Shown here one piece after another: positions 42,177 through 52,055 of a stretch of DNA of 64,000 nt. Below the pieces are notes generated by a model that was not told where the DNA came from, did no database searches, and saw nothing but the letters and a program-made list of their open reading frames with translations. Location of the stretch: NCBI RefSeq assembly GCF_004343705.1, contig NZ_SKFH01000001.1:1-64000 (forward strand), written 5' to 3'. The DNA comes from Flaviaesturariibacter aridisoli (GTDB taxonomy: Bacteria; Bacteroidota; Bacteroidia; Chitinophagales; Chitinophagaceae). The position numbers and the translations under genes were made by a program. Within the stretch, counting starts at the first letter, position 1. Each line of letters begins with the position of its first letter.

Positions 42177-42290
42177 TGATTTCAGATTCCGGATTTCAGA
42201 TTGAAAGCCGGGTCTGGGTCAAAACAAACCGATTTTAGCTTTCAGGCAGGTATCGATAAATCTGAAATCTGCGATCTGAAATCTGAAATA
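42177..42290. repeat. Family E inverted repeat between atpB and atpE
   Basis: ATTTCAGATTCCGGATTTCAGATT and the complementary AATCTGAAATCTGCGATCTGAAATCTGAAAT words face each other across about 55 nt. The left arm begins at the atpB stop codon. Confidence 0.85.
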
Positions 42291-42300
42291 AAAACTGTGA

Positions 42301-42576
<276 letters not shown>

Positions 42577-42601
42577 GACGAACCGCTCGCAAAAGAAGTT
42601 T

Positions 42602-42722
42602 CCGCGCCCGACGCACAGGGCCGAGGGCGCGGTTTCTTAATTTCAGATTTCAGATTTAGGAGCTCAGATTCTAAATCGCGAAGTCTGGAATCTCAAATCC
42701 GAAATCAAAAATCTGAAATCTC
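42602..42722. repeat. GC hairpin plus family E inverted repeat between atpE and atpF
   Basis: CCGCGCCC pairs with GGGCGCGG (42602-42632), followed by TTTCTTAATTT, terminator-like. Then TTTCAGATTTCAGATTTAGG faces AATCCGAAATCAAAAATCTGAAATC. Confidence 0.8.
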
Positions 42723-42725
42723 TAT

Positions 42726-43220
42726 ATGGATCTCTTATTACCTGGACCCGGCCTATTCTTCTGGACCCTGCTGGCCTTCCTGATCGTATTCTTCCTGCTG
42801 CGCAAGTTTGCGTGGGGACCCATCCTGTCTTCGCTGAACGCCCGCGAGCAGGGTATTGCCGAATCGCTCGAAAGCGCCCAGCGCGTGAAGGCCGAGATGG
42901 CCGAGCTGAAGAATGAGAACGAGTCGCTGCTGGCCAAGGCCCGCGAAGAGCGTGCCCAGCTCCTGAAGGAAGCCCGCGAAACGCGCGACAAGATGGTGAA
43001 CGAAGCCAAGGACCAAGCCAAGGTGGAAGCCAACAAGATCATCGCTGAAGCCCAGGCCGCGATCAACGCCCAGAAGATGGCCGCCCTCACCGAGGTGAAA
43101 AACCAGGTGGGCAAGCTGGTCATCGAAGTGACCGAGAAAGTGCTGCGTAAGGAGCTCTCCGGCCAGCAGGCGCAGGAAGCCCACATCAACGGCCTCGTGA
43201 ACGAAATCAAACTTAATTAA
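42726..43220 (+). CDS. atpF: ATP synthase F0 subunit b
   Basis: A 164-residue peripheral stalk subunit. One N-terminal membrane helix (about 7-25, GLFFWTLLAFLIVFFLL) leads to RKFAWGPIL. A long charged helix (30-150) then forms the right-handed coiled coil with delta. The length is normal. Confidence 0.95.
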   Translation: MDLLLPGPGLFFWTLLAFLIVFFLLRKFAWGPILSSLNAREQGIAESLESAQRVKAEMAELKNENESLLAKAREERAQLLKEARETRDKMVNEAKDQAKVEANKIIAEAQAAINAQKMAALTEVKNQVGKLVIEVTEKVLRKELSGQQAQEAHINGLVNEIKLN

Positions 43221-43280
43221 TCCTTCGACTTCGCTCAGGATGACAAAGCCTTTTGTCACGCTGAGCGCAGCCGAAGCGCT
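43221..43280. repeat. Family F inverted repeat between atpF and atpH
   Basis: CCTTCGACTTCGCTCAGGATGACA faces TGTCACGCTGAGCGCAGCCGAAG. It begins at the base after the atpF stop. The second copy is at 24221. Confidence 0.85.
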
Positions 43281-43296
43281 ATTACCCCATTAGAAT

Positions 43297-43860
43297 ATGC
43301 CTAATCCCCGTTTAGCCGGCCGCTACGCCAAATCCCTGCTGGACCTCGCCGTGGAGCGCGGGCAGCTGGAGGCGGTTTATGCCGACATGCAATACCTGCG
43401 CGAGCTGCTGCGCCAGAGCCGCGACCTTGCCGTGATGCTGAAAAGCCCGGTGGTTTCGGCCGACAAAAAGCAGACGGTGCTCAACGCTGTGGTCGGCAAC
43501 AACGTCAGCGAGCTGACGATGGCTTTTGCCCGCCTGCTGGTGGGTAAGCACCGCGAGGGCGAGCTGGTGGAGATCATCCCCGCCTTCCTGCAGCAGTACC
43601 GCCAGCACAAAGGCATTCACACGGTAAAGCTCACCACGGCCGCTCCCATCTCCGAGGAAACGAAGAACCGCATCATGGCCCAGGTGAAAAGCAGCGGCCA
43701 CCTCGACCTCATCGAGCTCGAAACCAGCGTGAACCCCGACCTCATCGGCGGCTTCGTGCTGCAAACGGGCGACAAGCTGGTGGACGCCTCCGTTGCCTAT
43801 GAGCTGCAGGAGATCGGCCGGCAGTTCGAAAAGAATGACTATCTCTACAAAATCGTATAA
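43297..43860 (+). CDS. atpH: ATP synthase F1 subunit delta
   Basis: A 187-residue OSCP/delta subunit linking the b stalk to the alpha3beta3 head. The N-terminal helical domain starts PRLAGRYAKSLLDLAVE. The C-terminal signature is VNPDLIGGFVLQTGDKLVDASV. It is 28 bases from atpA. Confidence 0.94.
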   Translation: MPNPRLAGRYAKSLLDLAVERGQLEAVYADMQYLRELLRQSRDLAVMLKSPVVSADKKQTVLNAVVGNNVSELTMAFARLLVGKHREGELVEIIPAFLQQYRQHKGIHTVKLTTAAPISEETKNRIMAQVKSSGHLDLIELETSVNPDLIGGFVLQTGDKLVDASVAYELQEIGRQFEKNDYLYKIV

Positions 43861-43887
43861 CAACTACAATCATCTAAATCAGCAAAT

Positions 43888-45465
43888 ATGCCTGAAATAA
43901 AGCCCGATGAGATTAGTGCCATCCTTCGCCAGCAACTGAGCGGTGCGCAAACCACTGCCGAACTGGAAGAAGTGGGAACCGTTCTTCAGATCGGTGATGG
44001 TATCGCCCGCGTTTACGGCCTCGGCAACGTCCGCGCCGGTGAACTCGTGGAATTTGAAAACGGTGTGCAGGGTATCGCCCTCAACCTCGAAGAAGACAAC
44101 GTAGGTGTGGTTCTGATGGGTGAAACCGGAACGCTCAACGAAGGCGCCAAGGTGCGCCGCACCGGCCAGATCGCCTCCATCAAAGTGGGCGAAGGCATGG
44201 TGGGCCGCGTGGTGAACACCCTCGGCGAACCCATCGACGGCAAAGGCCCCATCGCCGGCGAGCGCTACGAAATGCCCCTGGAGCGTAAAGCCCCCGGTGT
44301 GATCTACCGCCAGCCCGTAACCGAGCCGCTGCAAACCGGTATCAAGGCCATCGACGCCATGATCCCCATCGGCCGCGGCCAGCGCGAGCTCGTGATCGGT
44401 GACCGCCAGACCGGCAAGACCGCCATCTGCATCGACACCATCATCAACCAGAAAGAATTCTTTGCAGCCGGCAAGCCCGTGTACTGCATCTACGTAGCCA
44501 TCGGCCAGAAGGCTTCCACCATCGCAGGTGTGATGAAAACCCTGCAGGAAGCCGGCGCCATGGAATACACCGTGATCGTAGCCGCCTCGGCTTCGGAGCC
44601 CGCGCCGCTGCAGTTCTACGCTCCCTTCGCGGGTGCCGCCATCGGTGAGTTCTTCCGCGACACCGGACGTGCCGCCCTCATCATCTACGATGACCTCTCG
44701 AAGCAGGCCGTGGCCTACCGCGAGGTATCGCTGCTGCTGCGCCGTCCCCCGGGCCGCGAAGCCTACCCCGGTGACGTATTCTACCTCCACAGCCGCCTGC
44801 TGGAGCGCGCCGCCAAAGTGATCAACAACGACGCCATCGCCCGCCAGATGAACGACCTGCCCGACAGCATCAAGCACCTCGCCAAAGGCGGCGGCTCGCT
44901 GACGGCCCTCCCGATCATCGAAACCCAGGCCGGCGACGTATCCGCTTACATCCCCACCAACGTGATCTCGATCACCGACGGCCAGATCTTCCTCGAATCC
45001 AACCTGTTCAACGCCGGTATCCGTCCCGCCATCAACGTGGGTATCTCGGTTAGCCGCGTGGGTGGTTCGGCCCAGATCAAGTCGATGAAGAAGGTTGCCG
45101 GTACCCTCAAGCTCGACCAGGCCCTCTACCGCGAGATGGAAGCCTTCTCGAAGTTCGGTGGCGACCTCGATGCCGCTACCAAGCTCGTAATCGACAAAGG
45201 TGCCCGTAACGTGGAGATCCTGAAGCAGCCCCAGTACTCGCCGGTTCCGGTGGAGAAGCAGGTGGCCATCATCTACCTCGGTACCCAGGGCCTCATCCGC
45301 GACGTACCCGTGCGCCGCGTGAAGGAATTCGAAGAGCAACTGCTGCTCGAACTCGAAAACAAGCACCCCGAAGTGCTGGCCGAGTTCAAGAAAGGCGGTC
45401 TCTCCGACGAGGCGATCAAGAAGCTGACGGACCTGTCCAACAGCCTCATCCCCCAGTTCAAGTAA
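43888..45465 (+). CDS. atpA: ATP synthase F1 subunit alpha
   Basis: A 525-residue alpha subunit, nucleotide-binding but non-catalytic. Beta-barrel N-domain (about 25-95), Walker A GDRQTGKT (171-178), [32 protein letters not shown] and the arginine-finger region [10 protein letters not shown] are all present. The last gene of the operon: a strong terminator begins 20 bases after its stop. The gamma subunit gene that usually follows is absent, and beta and epsilon are not in the window. Confidence 0.97.
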   Translation: MPEIKPDEISAILRQQLSGAQTTAELEEVGTVLQIGDGIARVYGLGNVRAGELVEFENGVQGIALNLEEDNVGVVLMGETGTLNEGAKVRRTGQIASIKVGEGMVGRVVNTLGEPIDGKGPIAGERYEMPLERKAPGVIYRQPVTEPLQTGIKAIDAMIPIGRGQRELVIGDRQTGKTAICIDTIINQKEFFAAGKPVYCIYVAIGQKASTIAGVMKTLQEAGAMEYTVIVAASASEPAPLQFYAPFAGAAIGEFFRDTGRAALIIYDDLSKQAVAYREVSLLLRRPPGREAYPGDVFYLHSRLLERAAKVINNDAIARQMNDLPDSIKHLAKGGGSLTALPIIETQAGDVSAYIPTNVISITDGQIFLESNLFNAGIRPAINVGISVSRVGGSAQIKSMKKVAGTLKLDQALYREMEAFSKFGGDLDAATKLVIDKGARNVEILKQPQYSPVPVEKQVAIIYLGTQGLIRDVPVRRVKEFEEQLLLELENKHPEVLAEFKKGGLSDEAIKKLTDLSNSLIPQFK

Positions 45466-45484
45466 GCGCAACGCTTCCCGATAC

Positions 45485-45520
45485 AAAGGCCCCCGTAGAA
45501 ATACGGGGGCTTTTTATTTT
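45485..45520. terminator. Rho-independent terminator of the atp operon
   Basis: GCCCCCGTA pairs with TACGGGGGC around GAAA, followed by TTTTTATTTT. Confidence 0.92.
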
Positions 45521-45675
45521 AACGTGCAACCGGTTTTCGCGGGCGCACTCCGTATTAATACTGCGGCGGATCTCCGAAATATTAATAGTGACAAAAGGCT
45601 GAATTGGTATATTAGCTTAAGGTTGAGCTTCCTGTACCGCGAACTCATTTCCCCGTAACACGCTAAAACGAAACC

Positions 45676-48600
45676 ATGACACTGCTTATTTCCCGTGCCG
45701 GACTCCGGCTGCGCGCCCGTTTTCTGCGGGTGGTTGTGCTCCACTCTATGTCCCTCCTGCTTTTTGCCAATGCTGCCTGCGCACAGGCCGGCACCCTCGA
45801 CCTGGCCTTCAATACCGGCGACGTCGGCAACGGCGATGGCGCTAACAATACAGTAACCTCTGTGCTGGCCCTGCCGGGTGGTAAAACGATGGTCGCCGGC
45901 TCATTTCTTCAGTTTAACGGAATTTCCCGGCGTGGCCTGGTGCGGTTACTTGCTGACGGCACGGTCGATAATACATTCGCAACGGCGACCCAAGCTACGG
46001 GTATCAGCGTGATGGCAGCGCAAAGTGACGGCCGGCTGCTCATCGCCGGTTCCTTCAGCAACTATAACGGAACTACGATCCGTTTTCTTGCCCGGCTGAA
46101 TACCGATGGCACCCTGGACAACAGCTTCCTTTCCGGCACCGGTCCGAACAACTCCGTGACCGGTATGGTGGTAGGCAGCAACGATAAGATCTACCTGGTG
46201 GGCAACTTTACGCAATACAATGGCGTGCCGCGCAACCGGATAGCGGTGTTAAACAACGACGGCACCCTGGACCTTTCCTTTGACCCCTTAGGAGGCTTGA
46301 ACAACCTGGTGAGCGCTGTAGCCCTGCAGGGCGATGGCAAGATCCTGGCTGCCGGCAACTTCACCACTTACAATGGCGCTTCAGCTACCCGCATCGTGCG
46401 GGTCAACGCCGATGGAACCATGGATGGCACCTTCAGCGCGGGTACGGGTTTCAACCTGTCGGCAGGCACGATTGCGTGGCGCCCCGACGGCAGCATCATC
46501 GTGGGGGGCAGCTTCAGCAGCTATAAGGGCGCAACCGCCAATCGCCTGGTCAAGCTGGATGCATCGGGAAACCTCGACGCAACCTTTGCCACCAATATCG
46601 GTTCGGGCCCCATCAGTGCCGTCAACAGCATCGGACTGAGGGCTGACGGTGCTCTGTATGTATCCGGAGGCTTTACCGCGTTCAACGGCGTCACCTCCGG
46701 GCGTATCGTATGCCTTGCACCGGATGGCCAGCTTCAGCCAGGCTTCGCCAGCGGTACGGGGTTTCAGAATACGGTCAACTCCATTTCCGTACAGGCAGAC
46801 GGCAAATTGGTAGCCGGCGGTATGTTCTTCAGCTATCAAAACCGTTTCGCCTCCCGTGTAGCCCGGGTGAACGGCGACGGAAGCATCGATGCCCAATTCA
46901 ATGCGACCACGGGCGCCAGCAGCACGGTCAATGCAGTTGCGCAGCAAAGCGACGGCAAGTACCTTATCGCCGGTCTTTTTTCGTATTACAACGGTCAGGA
47001 ATTTGAGCGGATCGTGCGTACCGATGCCAGTGGCGCTGCAGACCCAAGCTTTGCAACCGGTGCCGGATTCAACAATACAGTGCGTACGGTGTTGCAGCAG
47101 CCAGACGGAAAGATCCTGGTGGGTGGTGACTTTACCACCTATAACGGCATCCCGGCCAACCGCATCATACGGCTCAACAGCGACGGCAGCGCCGATGCGG
47201 CCTTCCTGCTGCCGGGCGGCACGGACCATAACGTACACAGCATCCGGTTGTGTGCCGACGGGAAGATCATCGTTGCCGGTAACTTCAGCAACTATGGGGG
47301 CGTAGCTACCAGCCGCCTCATCCGACTGAACAGCGACGGTACGCTCGACAATACCTTCCAGGCGCCCGCGATCGACAATGTTGTCCAGGTTGTTGCGATT
47401 CAAAGTGACGGAAAGGTGCTCGCCGGCGGCGACTTCACCAGCCCGGCAACCCGCCTGTTTCGGGTGAACAGCGACGGGAGCTTCGACAACAGCCTGAATA
47501 CTGGCTTCGGTTTCGACTTTACGGTGGACGCCCTGGCGCAGCAAGCGGATGGCAAACTGCTGGTCGGAGGCGGGTTTTCGAGCTACGATGTGGAGTCGAT
47601 CGGCTTCCTGGTGCGGCTGAACGCCAATGGCACCCGTGATCAAACGTTCAACCCCGGCCTGGATTCCTGGGTGTATGCCATCGCCGTGCAGCCGGATACC
47701 AAGATCCTGCTGGGCGGTGTTTTCGGCAATGCCGGTGGAGCGGCCAGCAAAGGCATCGCGCGCCTCGAAGCCAGCGGTGTTGCCGACGCCTCCTTTACAA
47801 TAGGTAGCGGGATCACGGGGGACGTGCGTTCGCTGCAACTGCTTTCCGACAATAAGATCCTGGCAGGTGGCGGGTTTGTTGGCTACAACGGCGTGCGCCG
47901 CAACCGTGTATTGCGCTTGCTGGGCGACCCGGGCGGGCAGACCATTGTACCCGGAACGATGCCCGCCCAGATCTGTGGCGGTGCCGCGCTTTCCATACCG
48001 TTTACCGTCTCCGGCACGTTCACCACGGGTAATGTGTTCACCGCGCAGTTGAGTGATGCTTCCGGTTCTTTCGCCAGCCCGGTATCCATCGGAACGCTGA
48101 GCGGCACCGGCGCCGGCACCATCACAACGAGCATTCCTGCGGGCACGGGGGCCGGAAGCGGCTACCTCGTGCGCATCGTAGCCAGTATTCCTGCCGTGAC
48201 CGGTACGCCGGGCAGCGCCTTCACGATCAACGCCGCCCCGTTGGCCACCAGCTTTTCGTACACGGGGTCGCCCTACTGTACTTCTACGGGGACCGGCAAC
48301 GTATTTTTCTCGGGTAGCACCGGCGGCAGCTTCAGCGCTGCTCCTGCCGGCCTGGTACTTAACGCGGGCACGGGTTCGGTCAACATCGGCAGCAGCGCTG
48401 CGGGCAGCTACGTGGTCACCTATTCGGTCACGGCCGGTGCCTGCCCGGTGAGCACTACAGCCCCGGTGGTCATTCGTCCCGACCTGGGTACTGTAACGGG
48501 CAACCGCCTCGTATGCGGCGGCAGCACCACCAGCCCGATCGGATTCAACCCCGCCCCGGGCCTCACCTTCAACTGGACCAACGACAACCCGGCGATCGGG

Positions 48601-49827
48601 CTTGCTTCCAACGGCAGTGGCGACCTGCCCCCGTTTGCCGCAGTCAATAACGGCAGCACGAATGCACTTGCCAACATCCGCGCGGTGCCGAGCGGAGGCA
48701 CCGGCTGCTCTGCATCAGTCAACGTATTCCGCATTACCGTAAAGCCCGAACCGCGCGTGGATGCCGTGCCTAACCAGGCGTTTTGTGTCGGCGGCACCAG
48801 CGCTGCGATCAACTTTACCGGCTTCGCGGCCGTCTACTCCTGGACGAACAACAACACCAGTGTCGGACTAATCGGTGCGGGCAGCGGCAACATTGCGGCT
48901 TTTCAACCCACCCAGGCCGGTGTGGCTTCGATTACGGTGACACCTGTTGCCGCGGGCTGCAGTGGCCTGTCCCGGACCTTTACCATTACATCGTCGCCGT
49001 CGGCGGGCACGCTCCGTTACCCGCAACCCAGCTACTGCCGCATTCCCGGAACCGCCGTGCCCATTTCTACCGGGAGCACCGGGGGACTCTACCTGTCTAG
49101 CCCCAGTGGGCTGAGCATCCACCCGGTCACGGGCGTCATCGATATTGGCGGCTCGCAGGCCGGCTTTTACCTGGTGCGGTACGTAGTATCCGGCCTGGCC
49201 AGCTGTAGCGCCGAAGCCTGGGCGCCGGTTGAAATAAAGGCATTGGAAGTGATAACGCCCCTGGGCAACCAGAATTATTGCAGTGGAATCGTGACGTCGG
49301 CAATACCCTTTACCGGGTCGAGCGGCATTTATACATGGACCAACGACAACCCTTCCATCGGGCTGGCTGCTTCGGGCACGGGCAATAGCCTGCCGTCATT
49401 TACCACGGTGAATGCGGGCCCCGGTGTAGCCTATGCGTATGTGCACGTTACGGCTTTGGGCACGCTCAATACCTGTGAAAGCAAAGCGATGTGCTTCCGC
49501 ATCGCGGTCAATCCCTGCGGCCCGGTAACCCAAAGCGGCGGTACGCAAAGCGACCCCGCCACGATGCGGGCGGCCCTCGCGGCGCAGTTCGAGGCGGGGC
49601 CCAACCCGGCCCGCAGCAACGTGCTGCTGCGCTACACAGGTGCCGAACAAAGTCCCTTTACAGTGCAGTTGCTGTCGCAATACGGTCAGCCCGTCGGACG
49701 GGTGTTCTCCTTCACCGGCACCACCTATACCCTCGACCTCTCCAACGTGACGCCCGGTGCTTACTCGCTCCAGGTAACGCATGTGAAGAGTGGCGTGGTG
49801 TTCAACAAGCAGGTGATCAAGCTCTAA
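45676..49827 (+). CDS. T9SS-secreted delta-60 repeat protein with Ig-like domains
   Basis: A 1383-residue exported protein. A long signal sequence (ending NAACAQ) is followed by about 14 delta-60-type repeats up to residue 755, marked by the recurrent [LAVMI]D-x-[STA]F motif (LDNTF, MDGTF, ADPSF) and GKILVGGDFTTYNG. These probably form beta-propellers. Several Ig/PKD-like domains follow (about 770-1285; YTWTNDNPSIGLAASGTGN is one repeated unit). The C-terminus is a type A sorting domain (GPNPARSNVLLRY, GQPVGRVFSFTG, LSNVTPGAYSLQV). Likely surface anchored or released; function unknown. Confidence 0.9.
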   Translation: MTLLISRAGLRLRARFLRVVVLHSMSLLLFANAACAQAGTLDLAFNTGDVGNGDGANNTVTSVLALPGGKTMVAGSFLQFNGISRRGLVRLLADGTVDNTFATATQATGISVMAAQSDGRLLIAGSFSNYNGTTIRFLARLNTDGTLDNSFLSGTGPNNSVTGMVVGSNDKIYLVGNFTQYNGVPRNRIAVLNNDGTLDLSFDPLGGLNNLVSAVALQGDGKILAAGNFTTYNGASATRIVRVNADGTMDGTFSAGTGFNLSAGTIAWRPDGSIIVGGSFSSYKGATANRLVKLDASGNLDATFATNIGSGPISAVNSIGLRADGALYVSGGFTAFNGVTSGRIVCLAPDGQLQPGFASGTGFQNTVNSISVQADGKLVAGGMFFSYQNRFASRVARVNGDGSIDAQFNATTGASSTVNAVAQQSDGKYLIAGLFSYYNGQEFERIVRTDASGAADPSFATGAGFNNTVRTVLQQPDGKILVGGDFTTYNGIPANRIIRLNSDGSADAAFLLPGGTDHNVHSIRLCADGKIIVAGNFSNYGGVATSRLIRLNSDGTLDNTFQAPAIDNVVQVVAIQSDGKVLAGGDFTSPATRLFRVNSDGSFDNSLNTGFGFDFTVDALAQQADGKLLVGGGFSSYDVESIGFLVRLNANGTRDQTFNPGLDSWVYAIAVQPDTKILLGGVFGNAGGAASKGIARLEASGVADASFTIGSGITGDVRSLQLLSDNKILAGGGFVGYNGVRRNRVLRLLGDPGGQTIVPGTMPAQICGGAALSIPFTVSGTFTTGNVFTAQLSDASGSFASPVSIGTLSGTGAGTITTSIPAGTGAGSGYLVRIVASIPAVTGTPGSAFTINAAPLATSFSYTGSPYCTSTGTGNVFFSGSTGGSFSAAPAGLVLNAGTGSVNIGSSAAGSYVVTYSVTAGACPVSTTAPVVIRPDLGTVTGNRLVCGGSTTSPIGFNPAPGLTFNWTNDNPAIGLASNGSGDLPPFAAVNNGSTNALANIRAVPSGGTGCSASVNVFRITVKPEPRVDAVPNQAFCVGGTSAAINFTGFAAVYSWTNNNTSVGLIGAGSGNIAAFQPTQAGVASITVTPVAAGCSGLSRTFTITSSPSAGTLRYPQPSYCRIPGTAVPISTGSTGGLYLSSPSGLSIHPVTGVIDIGGSQAGFYLVRYVVSGLASCSAEAWAPVEIKALEVITPLGNQNYCSGIVTSAIPFTGSSGIYTWTNDNPSIGLAASGTGNSLPSFTTVNAGPGVAYAYVHVTALGTLNTCESKAMCFRIAVNPCGPVTQSGGTQSDPATMRAALAAQFEAGPNPARSNVLLRYTGAEQSPFTVQLLSQYGQPVGRVFSFTGTTYTLDLSNVTPGAYSLQVTHVKSGVVFNKQVIKL

Positions 49828-49828
49828 A

Positions 49829-49870
49829 CCACCCCATCCCCTGACCCCTTCCCCGGGAGGGAAGGGGAAC
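49829..49870. repeat. Family B inverted repeat
   Basis: CCCCTGACCCCTTCCCCGGGAGGGAAGGGG, placed between the stop codon and terminator of the delta-60 gene. Confidence 0.75.
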
Positions 49871-49871
49871 G

Positions 49872-49905
49872 AAAAAGCCCCGACGCAGGCGTCGGGGCTT
49901 TTTAT
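49872..49905. terminator. Rho-independent terminator
   Basis: AAAAAGCCCCGACGC pairs with GCGTCGGGGCTTTTT around AG. Confidence 0.92.
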
Positions 49906-49917
49906 TGAGCCTTCTCT

Positions 49918-49962
49918 ATTCCCCTTCCCTTCGGGAAGGGGTCAGGGGTTGGGCCGGGGATG
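49918..49962. repeat. Family B inverted repeat supplying a stop codon
   Basis: CCCCTTCCCTTCGGGAAGGGG plus TCAGGGGTTGGG. On the minus strand it provides the last codons and TGA of the small gene ending at 49942. Confidence 0.65.
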
Positions 49963-50139
49963 GGTCGGCGCCGGCAGCAGTAGGTGGATGTTCGCGAACT
50001 CCTTACAACGTTCCACGTCGCCGGGATACTCTATGGCCACGCCGTGGCCCGCCACGTGGCAGGCCCGGTCTACGGCGATGCGGGCATCGCTGGCGTCGTT
50101 GCGGTCCTCTTTCGTGTCTTTGCGGAAAATAATTGGCAT
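49942..50139 (-). CDS. Hypothetical small protein ending in a repeat element
   Basis: A possible 65-residue cytoplasmic protein (MPIIFRKDTKEDRND, then ARIAVDRACHVAGHGVAIEYPGDVERCKEFANIHLLLPAP). The body looks like genuine protein with a mixed alpha/beta pattern and two cysteines. The Pro-rich end and stop come from the family B repeat, so the original C-terminus may have been replaced. No family recognised. Confidence 0.5.
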   Translation of the reverse strand: MPIIFRKDTKEDRNDASDARIAVDRACHVAGHGVAIEYPGDVERCKEFANIHLLLPAPTHPRPNP

Positions 50140-50213
50140 GGAAGAACAGGAGTTTAGTAAATTTCCCATGCCGGCTAGTAAATTTACGCGGCCTACCCCT
50201 ATTTACCCGTATT

Positions 50214-50405
50214 ATGAACCCTTTTGAACGCACACCCCTGTCCCCCTATGTCCAATTACAGGAGTTGGAGGACGCCTATGCGGAATGCCTCATCGAAGAG
50301 GATGTTCGCCTGCTGGGCCAGCTTTGGAAAGAGATTCGCGAGTTGCGCACGCAGCTTTCACTGCCCATTTACGATTTCGTGACGCCGGCCGAACAGCGGA
50401 TGTAA
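50214..50405 (+). CDS. Hypothetical small acidic helical protein
   Basis: A 63-residue protein: MNPFERTPLSPYVQLQELE, then a helical, charged region (DAYAECLIEEDVRLLGQLWKEIRELRTQL) and the tail YDFVTPAEQRM. The composition is typical of a real cytoplasmic protein. No family known to me. It lies between a divergent small gene and a receiver-domain gene on its own strand, 100 bases upstream of the latter. Confidence 0.55.
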   Translation: MNPFERTPLSPYVQLQELEDAYAECLIEEDVRLLGQLWKEIRELRTQLSLPIYDFVTPAEQRM

Positions 50406-50505
50406 AACTGCTCCAAACAAACATTTTTTTCCCGCCAGCAGGGTTTGCAGCGATCATGATTTCCCCCCAGGCCTAAATTAGTACCCTAATATAACACCCG
50501 TATCC

Positions 50506-50925
50506 ATGCACAAGCCCAACGTAATCCTATATGCCGACGACGACGCCGATGACCGGGAAATGCTTCATGACGTTTTCCTGGAGTGTTCGAATTATTCCAT
50601 CGTCGCCTTTGCCACCGGCGATGAGCTGATTGATTTCCTGGGTAAGCACCGGGACGAAATCTGCGCCGTCATCCTGGACATCAACATGCCGCCCAAGAGC
50701 GGCATCCAGGTGCTTAAAGAGATCCGTCAGGACGAAAGTCTGGACAAGCTCCCGGTGGTCATTTATACCACCGCCAGCAACCCCCTGGAGCGCAAGGTGA
50801 TCGAACAGCTCGATGCGCTCATCCTGAAAAAGCCGACCAGCTGTCCGGCCATGAAAGAGATCGTTCAGCGCGTGCTGGAATATTGCGCCGCATTCCAGGC
50901 GCAGCATCCCTTGTCCTCTTTGTAA
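50506..50925 (+). CDS. Single-domain response regulator (receiver only)
   Basis: A 139-residue stand-alone receiver. Acidic triad DDDADD near 11-16, phosphoacceptor aspartate in AVILDINMPPKSG (about D58), VVIYTTASN and the lysine in ALILKKPT. It has no output domain, so it acts by protein contact or as a phosphorelay member. Its kinase is not adjacent. The PAS-only protein at 52445 is a possible sensory relative, but that link is speculative. Confidence 0.9.
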   Translation: MHKPNVILYADDDADDREMLHDVFLECSNYSIVAFATGDELIDFLGKHRDEICAVILDINMPPKSGIQVLKEIRQDESLDKLPVVIYTTASNPLERKVIEQLDALILKKPTSCPAMKEIVQRVLEYCAAFQAQHPLSSL

Positions 50926-50937
50926 CAGCGAACGCAA

Positions 50938-50963
50938 AAGGCCGGACCCTGCGGTCCGGCCTT
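50938..50963. terminator. Bidirectional terminator
   Basis: AAGGCCGGACC pairs with GGTCCGGCCTT, between convergent genes. Confidence 0.75.
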
Positions 50964-50986
50964 CGCGGTATCCGTGTGTGTCGCAG

Positions 50987-51712
50987 CTATGCGTTGGCGG
51001 CGGCCGTAGTGGCCGGCACGGCACCGGCGGGCACATCGGCCTCCGCCTTTTTGCGGCCCTTCGGCAGCAGGAGGCGCGGCTTAAAGAATCCCTCCCCTTT
51101 CTTCGGTTCTTTCTTGTACTTCTTGCCTACTTCGTGGAGGGCGTCGATGAGCACCCATTCGAGCTCCAGGCGCGCTTCGTCGCGCTCGTTGCGGTTGCCA
51201 TCGAGGTTTTCGAGGGTGGTCTTCTGCCCGGCCCGCAGGGCCGTCCAGCCAGTCTCGATAGAGGCCAGGGCTGTCCGTATATCGGCGGAAAGGCCGGCCC
51301 CGTAGGTGGCCAGGCTGTCGGTTACGCGCTTGTACACGAGCGGTGCCTTTTCGCGCGACAGCTCGCCGAACCCATAGCCGCTGAGGCCGTCGGGGTAAAA
51401 GGCGCGGAAGCCCTCCGAATCTTCACCGCCGGTGGCTACGGCGATATGTGCCCTGTGTTTTTTCATCATTGAATGGGCCTTCTTGATGTATGCGTCCACC
51501 GCGTCGGTGTCACTACTGCCCTTGGTTCTGCCGGTAGCTACCCGGGTGAGGGTCACCAGCACGAGCTCTACGCGATCGTTGATCAGCACGGCGAGCTCCG
51601 CGAATTCGCCTTTGAGGGCTTCGGAGGCGTCCTGCGCGAACTGCACGAGGCGGAGGTTGGTGATGCGGGCATCGTTGAAGGGATTGCCGAGGAAAAGCCT
51701 GATCTTTTTCAT
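50987..51712 (-). CDS. Hypothetical helical protein with Lys/Ala-rich tail
   Basis: A 241-residue cytoplasmic protein of unknown function. It is mostly helical (LRLVQFAQDASEALKGEFAELAVLINDRVELVLVTLTRVA), with a central AFYPDGLSGYGFGEL segment and a basic, then Ala-rich low-complexity C-terminus (KKYKKEPKKGEGFFKPRLLLPKGRKKAE). I chose the ATG at 51712 (MKKIRLFLG) over an upstream ATG at 51757. Confidence 0.65.
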   Translation of the reverse strand: MKKIRLFLGNPFNDARITNLRLVQFAQDASEALKGEFAELAVLINDRVELVLVTLTRVATGRTKGSSDTDAVDAYIKKAHSMMKKHRAHIAVATGGEDSEGFRAFYPDGLSGYGFGELSREKAPLVYKRVTDSLATYGAGLSADIRTALASIETGWTALRAGQKTTLENLDGNRNERDEARLELEWVLIDALHEVGKKYKKEPKKGEGFFKPRLLLPKGRKKAEADVPAGAVPATTAAANA

Positions 51713-51849
51713 TGTTGTTCCGGTTTTTGGGGTTATACAAATAAAAAATACACGCAATCAAGGGGTGCGTCATAGGCAGTTCCGCGGCCCCTAAGTCATT
51801 GACGGAGGGGTACTTGCGGGCGGTGGGCGATGCGTTTCGCAGGCAGCGG

Positions 51850-52055
51850 TCGCATAGGCGATTCCTACAAGCCACTGTACACTTTAGGAGTACCTGCAGG
51901 AAGTTCCTATAAGGCCTTGTTGCTTTTGACATAAGCCTGTAGGAAGGTCCTATAAGCCGATGTACGGTTTAAGGCTGTTTGTAGGAGGTTCCTATAACCG
52001 TCTGTACGATTTACGGGGTCTTGTAGGAGGTTCCTATAACGGCGTACAGGAAGGA
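51850..52055. repeat. 42-bp tandem repeat with TAGGA-N3-TCCTA palindromes
   Basis: Clear units begin at 51938, 51980 and 52022, exactly 42 bp apart. A weaker one is at 51895, and a further degenerate copy is near 51850. Each holds an inverted repeat of the form TAGGA-N3-TCCTA (TAGGAGGTTCCTA) and then a TGTAC palindrome. The whole non-coding gap 51713-52444 shows nothing else I can support. Confidence 0.85.
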
